The notes under the pieces: generated by a model
Database searches by the model: none
Seen by the model: the letters and a program-made list of their open reading frames with translations, nothing else
Told to the model about the DNA's origin: nothing
Translations under genes and position numbers: made by a program
NCBI GenBank assembly: GCA_003864495.1
Contig: ML133436.1
Location: 3,039,326 to 3,103,325 of the forward strand
DNA length: 64,000 bases
DNA from: Nemopilema nomurai
Lineage: Eukaryota > Cnidaria > Scyphozoa > Rhizostomeae > Rhizostomatidae
Direction: 5' to 3'
Shown here: piece by piece, positions 24,592 through 35,932 of the stretch
How the letters are laid out: every line of letters begins with the position of its first letter
Position numbering within the stretch: the stretch's first letter is position 1

Positions 24592-27500
24592 ATGAGTCAC
24601 TGCGACATTTACGATATCACGATGTCTGCAAACGCAGTCATTCCAGATATCAAAGAAATATTTTCCTACAACATCGTGCAAAGAGCAAGGCCCTATGGAT
24701 CGGCGAAGAGTTTCAAGCTTCGCGTTCAGGTCAAACACTTGCAAGAGTGCCACACAGTTACCGACTTGACGCCGTCAACAACAGTAAAGCAATTAAAGGA
24801 GAAACTGGAAGCTGTCACGGGCATACCTACGTAGGGGGATTTTCAAGCGTACATTCGTTCATTGAATGAACCAAAGTCTCAATCCAAATAAATTACAAAT
24901 GTATTAATTCAACAAATGACGGTTCAGCAGCAGCATTCTACTTGGAATTATTTCACGCTAATAGCTACACGAATAAACTTTTGAGTAAACGGCTGTTGAT
25001 TTGCTGTTTTAGTGCGGATGGCATGCACAAATCACGGCAAAATGGGAAACACTATTTGCGAATTTTTTAAAAGTTTGAAAGTCATGTCTTATCACTGCAT
25101 TTAGTACTAGCTATATGTTTAGTAGAAAATCTGATGCTTTTAGACTGAAATTGGCAAATATACACCGTATAAATCCACATTTTTAATGCGCAAAATCAAG
25201 ATTCACTTCAAGCTGAAACAAGTGTTGTAGTGCTATTAAAATAACAAGGCTCTTGTATACGATATTGCAAAAAGCAACAAAGAATCTATAATTCGCCAAT
25301 TAACAGCAGGCTCCCTTGCTCTACAAGCCTGGCTGAAACGGTTTCATCACCAAAATAAAAATACCTCCTTGAAACTTTAAGTTCTTTTTTATATGATGCT
25401 GAGAAATATGAATTGAAAAGCAGGTAAGAAGGTTTAAAGAGAAATGTATCTTTGGATGAAGGTTACCAGACTTATACTACAAGAAACTTTCATTTCACAG
25501 AACAATAATATGATTCATGCAATCTGCAAGATGTGTTCTATGATGGTCTTAATCATTCAAATGCCGTAATGCCGGACAGAATGCCGTAATAATGAAAGAA
25601 ATATATAATTAGGCAGGAAAAACTTTAAAGAAAGGAGCATGAAAAGAAAAAATTAATGGCTGCGACACTTTCATTTAGCATTAATGTGAAAACTGAATCT
25701 TCTTGGATTCAAATGAAGTGGTGCCGTGACCATTGAATGTGACTTCATTATTATTATTATTGTGACACGCAGGGTATTGCAACAGTTATACTTCCTGGAT
25801 CGATGTAGCTTGGTGGACCACGAGACACTGGAATATTTTCATATACTGCCAAACTCTAGACTGTCACTGCGACTATTCAAGCCTTGGCAGAGAATCATAG
25901 AGGCCTGTTGCCGAGGAAACAGCGAAGGTACGCTTGCCAATGCAAGGAAATAGCTGCTGAAAGTATTGAAGGTCATCATTGCGTCGTTCATCCGAAAAAT
26001 GATTTAGAAATGTTTACATGAATCCTTCGGCGTAGTTCAATTACATTCTGCGAAGCAACAACAAGTATCATTCCTCCTTTAAAGCCAACCCGATGCTGAA
26101 AGTCTCAGCCACTGCTTTCAAAAACCAATTCTAAAATAACTTGCTCTTGTCTGTGACCAATTCTAGGTATCGAGGGGCTGTTGTCTGTGAATTGCACAGG
26201 ATTGTCAGAGCGGGACACGTTTTATATATACGTGGCCATATTCGTTGCAACGCATCGCGGTCATGCAGATATTCTGGAGAAACTGCTTCAGACAAATGTT
26301 GATATAACGAAGTGTCTCCCTTCCGGGAGGCATCCACTCATGATTGCTGTGCAACGAAAGCACTTGAGGTGCACGGAGGTTTTATGTAAGTGAGGCTCTG
26401 TTAATATGGCAGCATGTTGAATCAATGTTTAGCGATCATGGCATTCACGAGGAGGGTAACAAAAGCATTGACAGTCTTCATTAACCGCGTCAAAAAGGGC
26501 AGGGGTTGTAACCCCCTCAACCCCCCTCTCCTTAGATGCGCCCCTGTAACCGCGCCAAAAAGGATCGTTAACGTTTTGCACTAGCTACGTTTAGGAATGC
26601 GAAGGGGGTGATGTACGGCCTTGGATTTATAGTGTCTCCAATACATTGTAAGAGACCGAATGCGAAAATGAAGGGCAACTGTCAAGATATTCTAAGGCAA
26701 CACAGCTGACAGCGCAACTTTTTCTATACGCTCGACTCTTGAGTCAGATCGACATGCCAAATCAAATAACAAACAATTGCTTAAGGCTAGAATTGATAGC
26801 ATATACTTCTCTTCAAATTCGTTGCTTCTCTCTCCAGTGGGCAGAAGGGTGAGGGCACATGAGTGGAGCAACAACAGAGAGGCATTGTACAACTGGAAGG
26901 TTCAAGCACGAATGAAGGCAAGCTATGAAAAGGTGAAGGAAAAGCTCCAGAAATCGCATCGTGGATTAAGTTACCGAATGACCCGAGCACAGATGTTTGA
27001 CTCAACAATACCAACTTGGATTCAGGGTAAGCAACTAAATTTTGTGAGGTTGGGGTCTCAAAAGAGGCTGCGAAAAAGTTGATGTAGTCTTTTGTCAATC
27101 ACTTCTTAAAATGTATCCTCAGAATAAAGAAAAAGCTATACGTTGAAATCTAAATCGTGCGAGTAGTTTGCAGGGGTGTGCTGAAGTAGGGGATGTGGGG
27201 GGGTAATTTTTTGCTTTCGGTAAAAGTTGAAACAACTATAACAGCGTGTCGGTATTTCGGGGAAGAATTAGATTTGCACTTTTGTTATATCCAGCTTTGA
27301 CACAAAGAAACCACTTTGGTACCAGAGTGAAAAATTTGTGCGCTCTGATTAACTATCTTTAATCAACCCAGTCGGTAAATTTTTCATGTTAACCCCCCCC
27401 CTCCCCTCTCAAAAGTCCTTCGGCACGCCACTGGTAGTTTGCGCTACCCAGTGTCCAATAAGGAGCTGTCACTGTTAAGCCAACATCTTGCAATTGTGAC

Positions 27501-27651
27501 AACTACTTGTTAGCCTTGCAAGATTGACAAAAAGTTTGATTTCAATTAATCTGCAGGTCCTTTGGCAAGAAAATACCTCTGCATGATATTGGACGGTACA
27601 ATTTGCAGCCAGAAGAAGGACTGCTACGAGAAGAGCATATTTCGACCTTAA
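24592..27651 (+). CDS. ubiquitin-like plus ankyrin protein, ANKUB1-like
   Basis: Five phase-consistent exons: 24592-24830, 25773-25927, 26167-26385, 26838-27026, 27557-27651, giving 298 residues. An alternative start at 24,622 would remove 10 residues. Residues about 40-130 look ubiquitin-like (TVKQLKEKLEAVTGIPT, then LVDHETLEYFHILPNSRLSL, compare 'L.DY.I....LRL'). This is followed by WQRIIEACCRGN and an ankyrin-type pair (VAIFVATHRGHADILEKLL; SGRHPLMIAVQRKHLRC). A basic helical segment follows (NREALYNWKVQARMKASYEK). The order ubiquitin-like, 'W...(L/A)CC.G', ankyrin matches vertebrate ANKUB1, which is longer. Function is unknown. The last exon is the least certain: it is fixed by phase, but another frame there is also open. 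Confidence 0.55.
26484..26564. repeat. short GC-rich insertion flanked by a 17-bp direct repeat
   Basis: 'taaccgcgtcaaaaagg' and 'taaccgcgccaaaaagg' flank about 45 bp that begins CAGGGGTTG and ends CGCCCCTG. The inverted CAGGGG ends resemble hAT termini, but the flank is a long direct repeat rather than a clean 8-bp duplication. Located in intron 3 of the ANKUB1-like gene. Confidence 0.4.
27171..27433. mobile_element. hAT-type MITE with perfect 8-bp target duplication
   Basis: 263 bp. The left end is CAGGGGTGTGCTGAAG; the right end reverse-complements to CAGTGGCGTGCCGAAG. GTAGTTTG flanks both sides (27,163-27,170 and 27,434-27,441). The CAG..G termini and 8-bp duplication are the hAT signature. 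The interior has G/C homopolymers near each end and no open frame. It sits in intron 4 of the ANKUB1-like gene. Confidence 0.88.
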
Positions 27652-28479
27652 AAGACGCAGACATGTTGTGGCTGCAACTTCGAAAGAAGAATAGTTGACC
27701 TTACTTGATAAAGTTTTTTAATAATCAAGATCTGAGCTAATTATAATCAATCATACGAAACAGAAAGACAGGACGATAGCCTTGTTATATTCCATAAGCT
27801 ACAGCTTTACGTCAAAACATGTTTTACCAGGCGTATGGTTTTCTAAAGATATTTTTTTGGATTTTGATTTAGGATTCAAAGTAAGAAGTATCGTCTACTC
27901 ACAGAGTCATCAAAGACGCACAATAAAGCAGTGAACCCTTTTGTACCTAAATAACATCATAAGATTTCAGGCAGAGAGGATATAACCCCCAGATACAAAA
28001 AATGAGATGTTGATTGCTGAGAATAAACCAATACTATCATCGAGCTTGTTAAAACAGTTTAAGCAAAAATCTAAAACTCATTTTCCCATATTTTGCAAAT
28101 TGTTGGTGGAGGCTTTAGTGGTGGCTTTCCAGTGTTAAGCTTTAGGAACTGACAAAAACAAAACGGAGACAATTTTCATCTTATAAATGATGTGCGATTC
28201 AAAAATTAATATTACAGAAACAGAATTGTTACTATGGAAATATATGCGACGGTTTAACTGCTCCGATGCTTCCGAAATTGTACGACAACTTTCTGGAACA
28301 GTAGCGATAAGCAAAAATTCAGTACAATTCACTTGTAACTTAACTTAGTTAATTTAGAGTCCTACATTTTTTGCCCAAGAGAGAATGAAGCTAGAGTTAT
28401 CGGGCCTAGAACTTACCAGCAATATTATTCGCGAAATCAATCGAGTTGAATGGTTTATTGTGAGAAATACGACGAGAGT
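27652..28479. other. convergent 3' intergenic region
   Basis: About 830 bp between the ANKUB1-like stop (+) and the endophilin-B stop (-). AT-rich; nothing beyond the expected 3' UTRs is seen. Confidence 0.5.
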
Positions 28480-31400
28480 TCACAAAAGTTCAAGATAGGT
28501 CAGCGGTACTTTGCCCTTCTGCGAGCCACGCTCCGCCATCATCCAATCAGAATCCATCCCTTCGACTGAGTACACTGCAACAACCTGAAAAGGAAAATCA
28601 CAAGGATTCATAGAATGACCGAACGCGAGGTTGGAGACCTCGAAAACACTGAAAAGAAACCCAGCCAATTAAAAAGAAAAGGCGAAGAAAATTCGGGGCC
28701 ATTGGAACAAATTTACATGGAAGCATGAGAAAATAAAGCTACCTCGTCAGCAAGCAATGACAACTCAGTGGCATCGGCAGCATCATAGTCGTAGAGGACT
28801 CTGGCTTTTTGCAGTGTTGGCTGCTGTCTGTCAGGCTGCCTTGCAGGTGCTACATCAGGCCTCTGTGGAGGAGCTGACGGCACAGAACTCCTTGTCAAGC
28901 TGGCAAAGGATGCAATGATGTAATTAAATAGATTGAGCTACAAATAGATAGAAACAAATGTCCTATATTTAGAATCAAGTGCAGAGACGCAACTACATCA
29001 ACAGCAGCAAAACAAAAACAAAATCGTCACAGATCATAGATCAAAGGCGGAACAATACAATGTTCTGTGTTCTGTGTTCAAGGTCTATAGCAGAGATATA
29101 TAAAATACATATAAAAACAACAACAAAAGCGATTTTCTGCAGTTTGCCAATCATCGCAGAGGACAACACATTAACACGCGCAATTAATAACTGTGTATCA
29201 TTATACTCTGAAGACAAAAGATTGATAGAGATAGGAAATGACGGGAAAAGGAAAACCCCATCGATATTTGCTATGTATAATACATTCAGTATATATATTC
29301 TTTGATTTCTGGCATACCCTTGGAGGTCCTTTTGTAAGTCTGTTACATATTGCTGGCATTGGGCATGATACATGCCAAGTGCCTCTACGAAGGAGCTGAG
29401 GTTCCTCAAATGGCTGCCCTAAAACAAAAAGACTTTTCTCTCCACTATGATTTCAAAACTAAAGAGGTTGCATATTGTAACTTTTCAAGAAAGCTAGATG
29501 TACTCAATCAACAAGGATTTAGTTATATTATAGACAGTATTTTGACTTCTCTGAAATATGCAAAAACTTTCAAACTACCATGAGAAGCTTTCACATTTTC
29601 AATTATAATAGATATAGATGAACATACATGCGTGGAATTGACACCATCAAGCAAGAGCTTTGTTATCTCATACTGTCTGTCAAAATCTGCCTGTGCCACT
29701 CGGAATTGTCCTTCAGCCTAGTAAAGATTGACATAAATATACTAACAGGAAATAAAAAGGTCTCAGTACAAACAAATGCAATTACTCTGTTTGCTTTGAC
29801 AATGTTCAGTTCCATCATATATGAAAAAGAATCTAGTGGGTGAGGGGGTGTGGTTGTGTCATTAATTCTTATAGACATTCAAGAAACACTTTGCATGTTG
29901 ACAGATTTTAAGATTGAGAGATTTCTTTCAAGGACCTGATCTAGGGACCTTATATAAAAAGCTACAAACAGTTTGTTGGGTGTAGTTTCCAGTAAGAAAC
30001 ATGATTCTAGTGACTGCTTTAAAGGGCCTTTCTTGGTAAAAGTTGATATAGTTCTTAGAGAGACTTGGTGAGACAAGTATAACTTCTAAAAACAATTCAA
30101 ACACTTTTGATTTTTGAAAAATCATTCATTTTGCATCTTCAAAAGAACCAAAAACCAATAAGAGGAAATGAGAGCCCAATTAAAAGGAAAATTAAACATG
30201 ATTTACTAACCTCTCGCAACTTAATTGGAGATTGAGCTCTCTTCACTCTATTTCGTGCAGCATCAAGGTCAATTCTGCAAATGTCCAATGCTCGTCTTTC
30301 TTTCTGGAAAGATACTCAATCAGCTACATTTATATTCAACAAACAAGTTGGAAGGTAAAACAAATATTCTTGCGAGATCTAGGAATTTTGGATTATGTAG
30401 CAAGCCATTGCAACCCAAAATAAAAACTCGAGTGCCTATAATATATTAATAATCATGCAACAAGACATAAATCTTCATGTAGCTACAACATATTTTCATG
30501 AGATTTCAGTTGACTTACAGCAAGGGTCTTCATGTCATTGTCAAGAAAGGTTTTCAGTGGATGTATATACTGTGATACTGTTTTCTGCATGAAGTCTTTT
30601 TCAGCATTTCCCATCTTTTTCAATGCAGTTCCTGTTTTCGCTAAAGCACTTCCTAGAGAGGTATGAAATAACTCACATGAGGAATATTCAGTCCATGGTC
30701 GCTTGGAGTATTCAATTTATTAATGAGCTTTTGCAAGAACATTTGAAAGCAAAAAATGTCTTACGCCAACAGCTTATCTCATACCAACAGATTGTCATTT
30801 ATGCCCTTTGAAGGGCTTCAATACCTTAACCCTGTATCACTGCTCAACTTTGAGAAGTATCAATGTACCAAACCTGTCATCAGCTAAGAAACTGAAAGAT
30901 GCAGAAGTGGGAAGCATTCAAATTTGCATGAAAACAGCAGTGCTCCCAATGCAATGAAGACAAAGAAACTACTTGGCTAGAAACTGGAGAAACCATGGGT
31001 ATCCAACAAACAAGCAGAAGTTATGATTTAAAGTAATAGGAAGTAAGAATTACTAGCTTAACAGCCCTGAGCAAGACTCATATGAGTTTTACAGCACAGT
31101 ATAGGATCATAGGAGTTTCAGACCAAGTACAGTAGGATTTGCAACATTTTTAGTCAAAAGTATGATTCGCAAGCATGATTTGTTTATCAAAAGAAAAAAC
31201 AGATGGAGCAAAAATAAGGAAGAGCAAACAAATTTTCATTACTATTATCCTTTACACTCTCTGTTACTATCATCAGCAGGCCTCCCCTTGGCACGCTCCT
31301 GTCGTTACTGAGATACACAATAAATCACACGCCTGGTTTATAGGCACCCTTTAAATCCCGCTCCTTGTTAATTATTACACAAAGAGCCTTGGAGATTTGA

Positions 31401-34023
31401 AATCGATTGATATCTAAATAAACCGTTGCTTCTTTCAATACCTCTTTATAGGAAATTGTTATTGCCAAGTTAAAGCAAACACCTCTTGAATATAGTTTCG
31501 GTTAATAACCAATAACCATTGACAAACTACAACAATAATGTTTTCATTTTTTTGATTTTATTGCTCTATTAAGTAGTTTGCTTAGAGATTTCTAGATACA
31601 AAGTATTTACATGTAAAGCATGCTGTTTCTGCCTACTTTAACATGAATATATATTTTTGGTGAAATGTGCATAGACATGAGCATGTGCCCACTAAAACAC
31701 TCATGGAGAGGACTGTATCAGCTGTAAAAGCATTGCTATTTCTACTTTTACTGCCACATTTCAACCTGCAAATTCCCACTATCGTATAACATTACACCTA
31801 ACTTTATCACTCCCTTTCTTCTATAACTACATATTCCACCACTGGATTTATTTACCATTACTTTCACTCACTCCATCTTCTACTAGCCATAATATAAGCC
31901 ATAATATCACCTTTATCTATCTACCTCTTGTCAGTCTTTATAATATGAAAATAGGCAATGTGCGGCATTTTGCACGTCTTGATTACTTTGCGCGTGTGTT
32001 GGCATGCAATGCGAACCACTTTTTATCGGTTGTTTCTCATGCCTGTTGTCAAGAACTGGGTGCTGCTTTTAAGGAGACCTAATTTGGCAACTTTGAGTTA
32101 CTGCTGCTTTTAAAAGCTTCGAAACATAAGCAATTTGAAAAAAATTTGTGGCAAATTCTTTGTTTTGCGCGTGTAATGATTAGCATGCCTTGGACGATTT
32201 GCGCGTGTGTGGAGGGGTGTGCGTGCGGTCGCACACCTCATATTACAAAGACTGTCTTGTTACTACCACTCTTATCTATTGGATAGCTACTTGTTACTAC
32301 TGCAGTTACTACCATTACCACTATAATTTACTGCTACCACTACCATTTCCACTACCATTACCTCTACCATTACCTCTACCCTTACTTCCACAATTACCTC
32401 TACCTACTCTCTCTACCTCTTGTCACTAGCAATACCTCTATATTGCCACTTCCACCTACTGCCTTCATAATTTGCTTCTATCATTGCCACTACCTCCACC
32501 ACTACACCAAGCCTACTCTATCTACCTGTTATCATCCTCTTCCACAACAAACTACACCAAATACTCATATCCTTTTTCATACCATGTCATTAAGGTATTG
32601 TGACAAAAGTCAACTCACCATAATCACTATCAGCACCAATTTCCCTGCCAGTTGTTGACATTGATTGCCCAAGAAGAAATGAATTTGTTGGCCTCAAAGG
32701 TGACTGCTTATCAAGCTTTTCAAATACAAAGTCTTCCAGTCTTGCACCTAAATTGGGGCCATTTGAAATTACAATATTCATTACCATTGTTTTTATCCTT
32801 TGTTATTTATAATGGATATGAAAAAATACAATAATCAGGCACCCATTAGCTAAAGGGCTATACCAACCTATTGGCAGAAATGGAGTGAGACAATATTCAT
32901 GATTTCAAGATACAAATAAGGTACAAAGAACAACAACAAATAACATTTCATATCTAAAAACTAGAGGCATGCAAAAGGTTTTGTATAAAGATTAATGAAA
33001 GCCAACATAACTATTTCAAGCAACATGCACTCTGTACACTGTGAAGCTTGATTTACCCAAAGTAGAAACACTAAAGTAGATAAGAGAAGAAGAAACAATA
33101 ATGGAAGGACAATTAACTTGCCTGGGTTAGGCTTTAGCAAAGCAGTTGTATTTGCAACAAGACTTTCAGTTGCCTGTTTGGTTGTGTCTGCTCGTTTGCA
33201 GAGGTATTCAAACTGTGCATCCAGCTCTGTTCTTTCAGCATTTCCAAATCTCTCCTCTGTAAGCTATGGCACAGGAAACAGAAAAAATCACACCATTTTG
33301 TTTGATTTTGGAAATCCTGAAGCAAAATATTCACTCAAGGTCTATTGTCTCATTCCTCCATTGCTCTCAAACAAATGCTTATGATTAGTATGAAGTGAAT
33401 TCCTTTGCTGAGATTCATAAAAAATCTTAAGGTCAAATAGTCTGCCAATCTAAAGGGTGTGGTGAAAAAACTTCTACTGGTGGAGCACCTGATAGAATCT
33501 AAAATTTCGAGCCACCATTACATTTGCCATTGCTTTCTTAAGGGGGAAAGCCCAAGGTATCGTGAGTAGGCCTTGTCATTATCTTATCCTTTGAAACTTT
33601 TGGAAACAATATCACTCATATAAAAAGGCAAATATTTATCTGCACGGATTCAGCTGATTCGACAGAGACGAATGTCATACAAAATAACTGCAATTTTTAT
33701 ATTCAGATTGAAAACCATGTATAAAAAACTGGACAATCACTCGCGCCTAGTTTTTTGCACGAAAAGTTGAACGAAATATATATTTCGGTATGGTCGGAGG
33801 GGTCAGACAGGGAAGCGGCCTAAAACATCCTGATCCAACACTTTGAGCAATGTCTCTGGTATGGCTAAATCCAGAAGAAATAATAGTGATAACATTTGAA
33901 AAATTATACTTGTCTTGCTCTATTGAATGCAGTTTTACTTGTCCGAAATGCCGAGTTTGCAAAGCGCATAAAATTGTCCTTGATCTCTGCTGACGTAACC
34001 TGCATATCATTGTTGGTAGCCAT
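28480..34023 (-). CDS. SH3GLB1: endophilin-B (BAR and SH3 domain protein)
   Basis: Membrane-curving adaptor of intracellular membranes; in vertebrates endophilin-B1 (Bif-1) acts in autophagy, mitochondrial shape and apoptosis. Exons 5' to 3': 33910-34023, 33122-33254, 32619-32747, 30519-30652, 30211-30303, 29628-29717, 29318-29418, 28743-28899, 28480-28584. The total is 1,056 nt, 351 residues (human 365), all in phase. The N-BAR core shows NAERTELDAQFEYL, RLEDFVFEKLDKQSP, DFDRQYEITKLLLDGV and FVEALGMYHAQCQQYV. A Pro-rich linker (PSAPPQRPD) leads to a C-terminal SH3 with KARVLYDYDAADATELSLLA, MDSDWMMAERGSQKGKVP and YLELL, matching human DSDWLMGERGNQKGKVPITYLELL. The donor after exon 2 is GC (CAG|GCAAGT) rather than GT. 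Vertebrate B1 and B2 probably postdate this gene. Confidence 0.94.
31740..32560. repeat. imperfect pyrimidine-rich microsatellite in endophilin-B intron
   Basis: Irregular runs of CTACCATTA / CTACC-type words, densest at 32,260-32,420, with a thinner stretch at 31,740-31,930. Long open frames on this strand (for example 32,190-32,429, Leu/Pro-rich) are compositional artefacts. The stretch between (31,950-32,230) repeats 'tttgcgcgtgt'-like words and may be a decayed dispersed repeat. Confidence 0.5.
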
Positions 34024-35932
34024 CTTTGTTACCTTATCGAAGGGTGAACACGTAAATCTAGCAACAACAACCGCCACTTTATTCGGATATGAAAATAATT
34101 TTTCAGCAAATTAAAAGCCTCAGTTTGGTTCGATTCTTGTGCTGTTATCATCAGATCTCACGTTTCTTTGCAAAAAACTAAGAAAATTCATAAAAAAACT
34201 CGCTTGTTACATAGGAAAGGAAGTTATTTAAAAACCATAGACAAGGGCAGAAAAATCAGACGCCCCCCCCCTCCTTTAAAAAAATTGGGGATAGATTCAC
34301 CAATAGCTTGGTCGACAGTCTAACCCCCGTGAACAATTCAGCCAGGAATTTAATATTCATGATTTCATTTAAAGGCATACTGCTCCTTAGACCTGCAAAC
34401 TAAAACTTTGAAGTTTCATTGGCTCTATCTAACTGAAGATAATTTTTTAGATTTTATAAGCGTTGTTAATTGGCAGAAGATCATGAAGAGAAAGCTCTAA
34501 GGAAAACGCTCTAAAAAGCTCTAAGGAAAACGCTGATGTTGCAAAGATTGTTGATACGACTGACGAATATATATTCAAATAAATATACAATATATATATA
34601 TTTATTTATATATTATATTAATTATTATATTGCTGTCTAGAGTGCTCAACTTGTCGGAGCGATAGTTAGACTAAAATAAATAGACTATTGTGACACAACT
34701 CTGACTTTCATGTGTAAACAATCATCAGGTGTCTAAAAGAACACAAATTAAGGGCAAGCAAGATATAACGGTGAAAACGAAAAATCGAATACGAAGTTAA
34801 TCAATCGTAACAAGTACATTCTAAGATCGAATATACATAATATATAAATATATTCAAAGAACAGTAAAATCATATACAATCTCTGCATTGCTAAGTAAAA
34901 GTCTTACAAAAAAGTGATTGCAAACTAGACTATCCTTCCGTTCCATTCATTTATTCGAAAGATAAAAGACAAAGCGGGCCATTTTAGATTCGTTGTGATT
35001 ACCTTACCAACAATGAACAGAGCATCGCTAGTTGCAACAAACTTGGGAATTAAATTATAAAACAGATAATCAATACCGGGTAGACAACGAAACTATAAAA
35101 GTATAAAGAATAAAACCTAATTGCAAAGCTTCTATAATATAAACTTAAGAACGCAATAGCTGAGAACAACTAGCAAGGAAATAAAGAAATCATGCGATAG
35201 GTGAAAAGTAAATAGAATTCACCGTGGTCAAGGCACAGAATCAGGGGAGGATGCAGAATTAACAATGTGCTTTAAGATGACTTTCTTGCGCAGGCCAGGT
35301 TTTAAAGAACTTTGAAGGGATGAAAACGAGGTAAACCTGGTTCATTTCCCGTGCGGGTAAAACTCCAATCTTCGTCACCCCGCGAAAACGAGGTTAACCA
35401 TACCAGACGAAAGTATCCAGGCAAAACAAAACTCTAAGGGGGATGTGAGTGCCCCTCCTGCCTTTTCCCTTTTCTGTGATAAAGAGAAATCTGATAATGA
35501 GGCTGACGGAATTGCTTCTTAATCATAGTGAAGCAGTTCCCTGCAATACAGTGCCATAAAAATATTCTAATTGTGTTGTTTATTTCTGTGGATGTGTTTG
35601 AGACTAGCAGTGGCAGGGGCTTAATAATGATAAAAAATAGACATAAGTATTGCTTTCAAACAAGGGTGATTGCCTAACATTTAAAAACAATACCCTTTAG
35701 TAGCACAAAATTTCACGCAAAGCTGACAAAAGACTACAGTAAAAATAACAACGAACACTGTTTAGATAAAAAGAACGAGCTAAAAAAGTCGATGAACTAA
35801 CAAATCCAGTCGCTTGGTTGTGAGATAACTCAGTCCAAAAGTCTTTCTATGCAAATCATGAGGACTGGGGCGAATGACGAAACCTCCAAAAGGACGAAAC
35901 CGTTGCCAAGACATTCTTCTTGTTCGCTAGGC
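34024..35932. other. intergenic: endophilin-B upstream and STRA6-like downstream
   Basis: About 1.9 kb, AT-rich, with an (AT)n-like stretch at 34,565-34,635. No supportable exon. It includes the endophilin-B promoter and the 3' UTR of the STRA6-like locus. Confidence 0.5.

Noticed and set aside
32190..32429. Leu/Pro-rich plus-strand open frame
   Set aside because: Low-complexity CTACC repeats in an endophilin-B intron.
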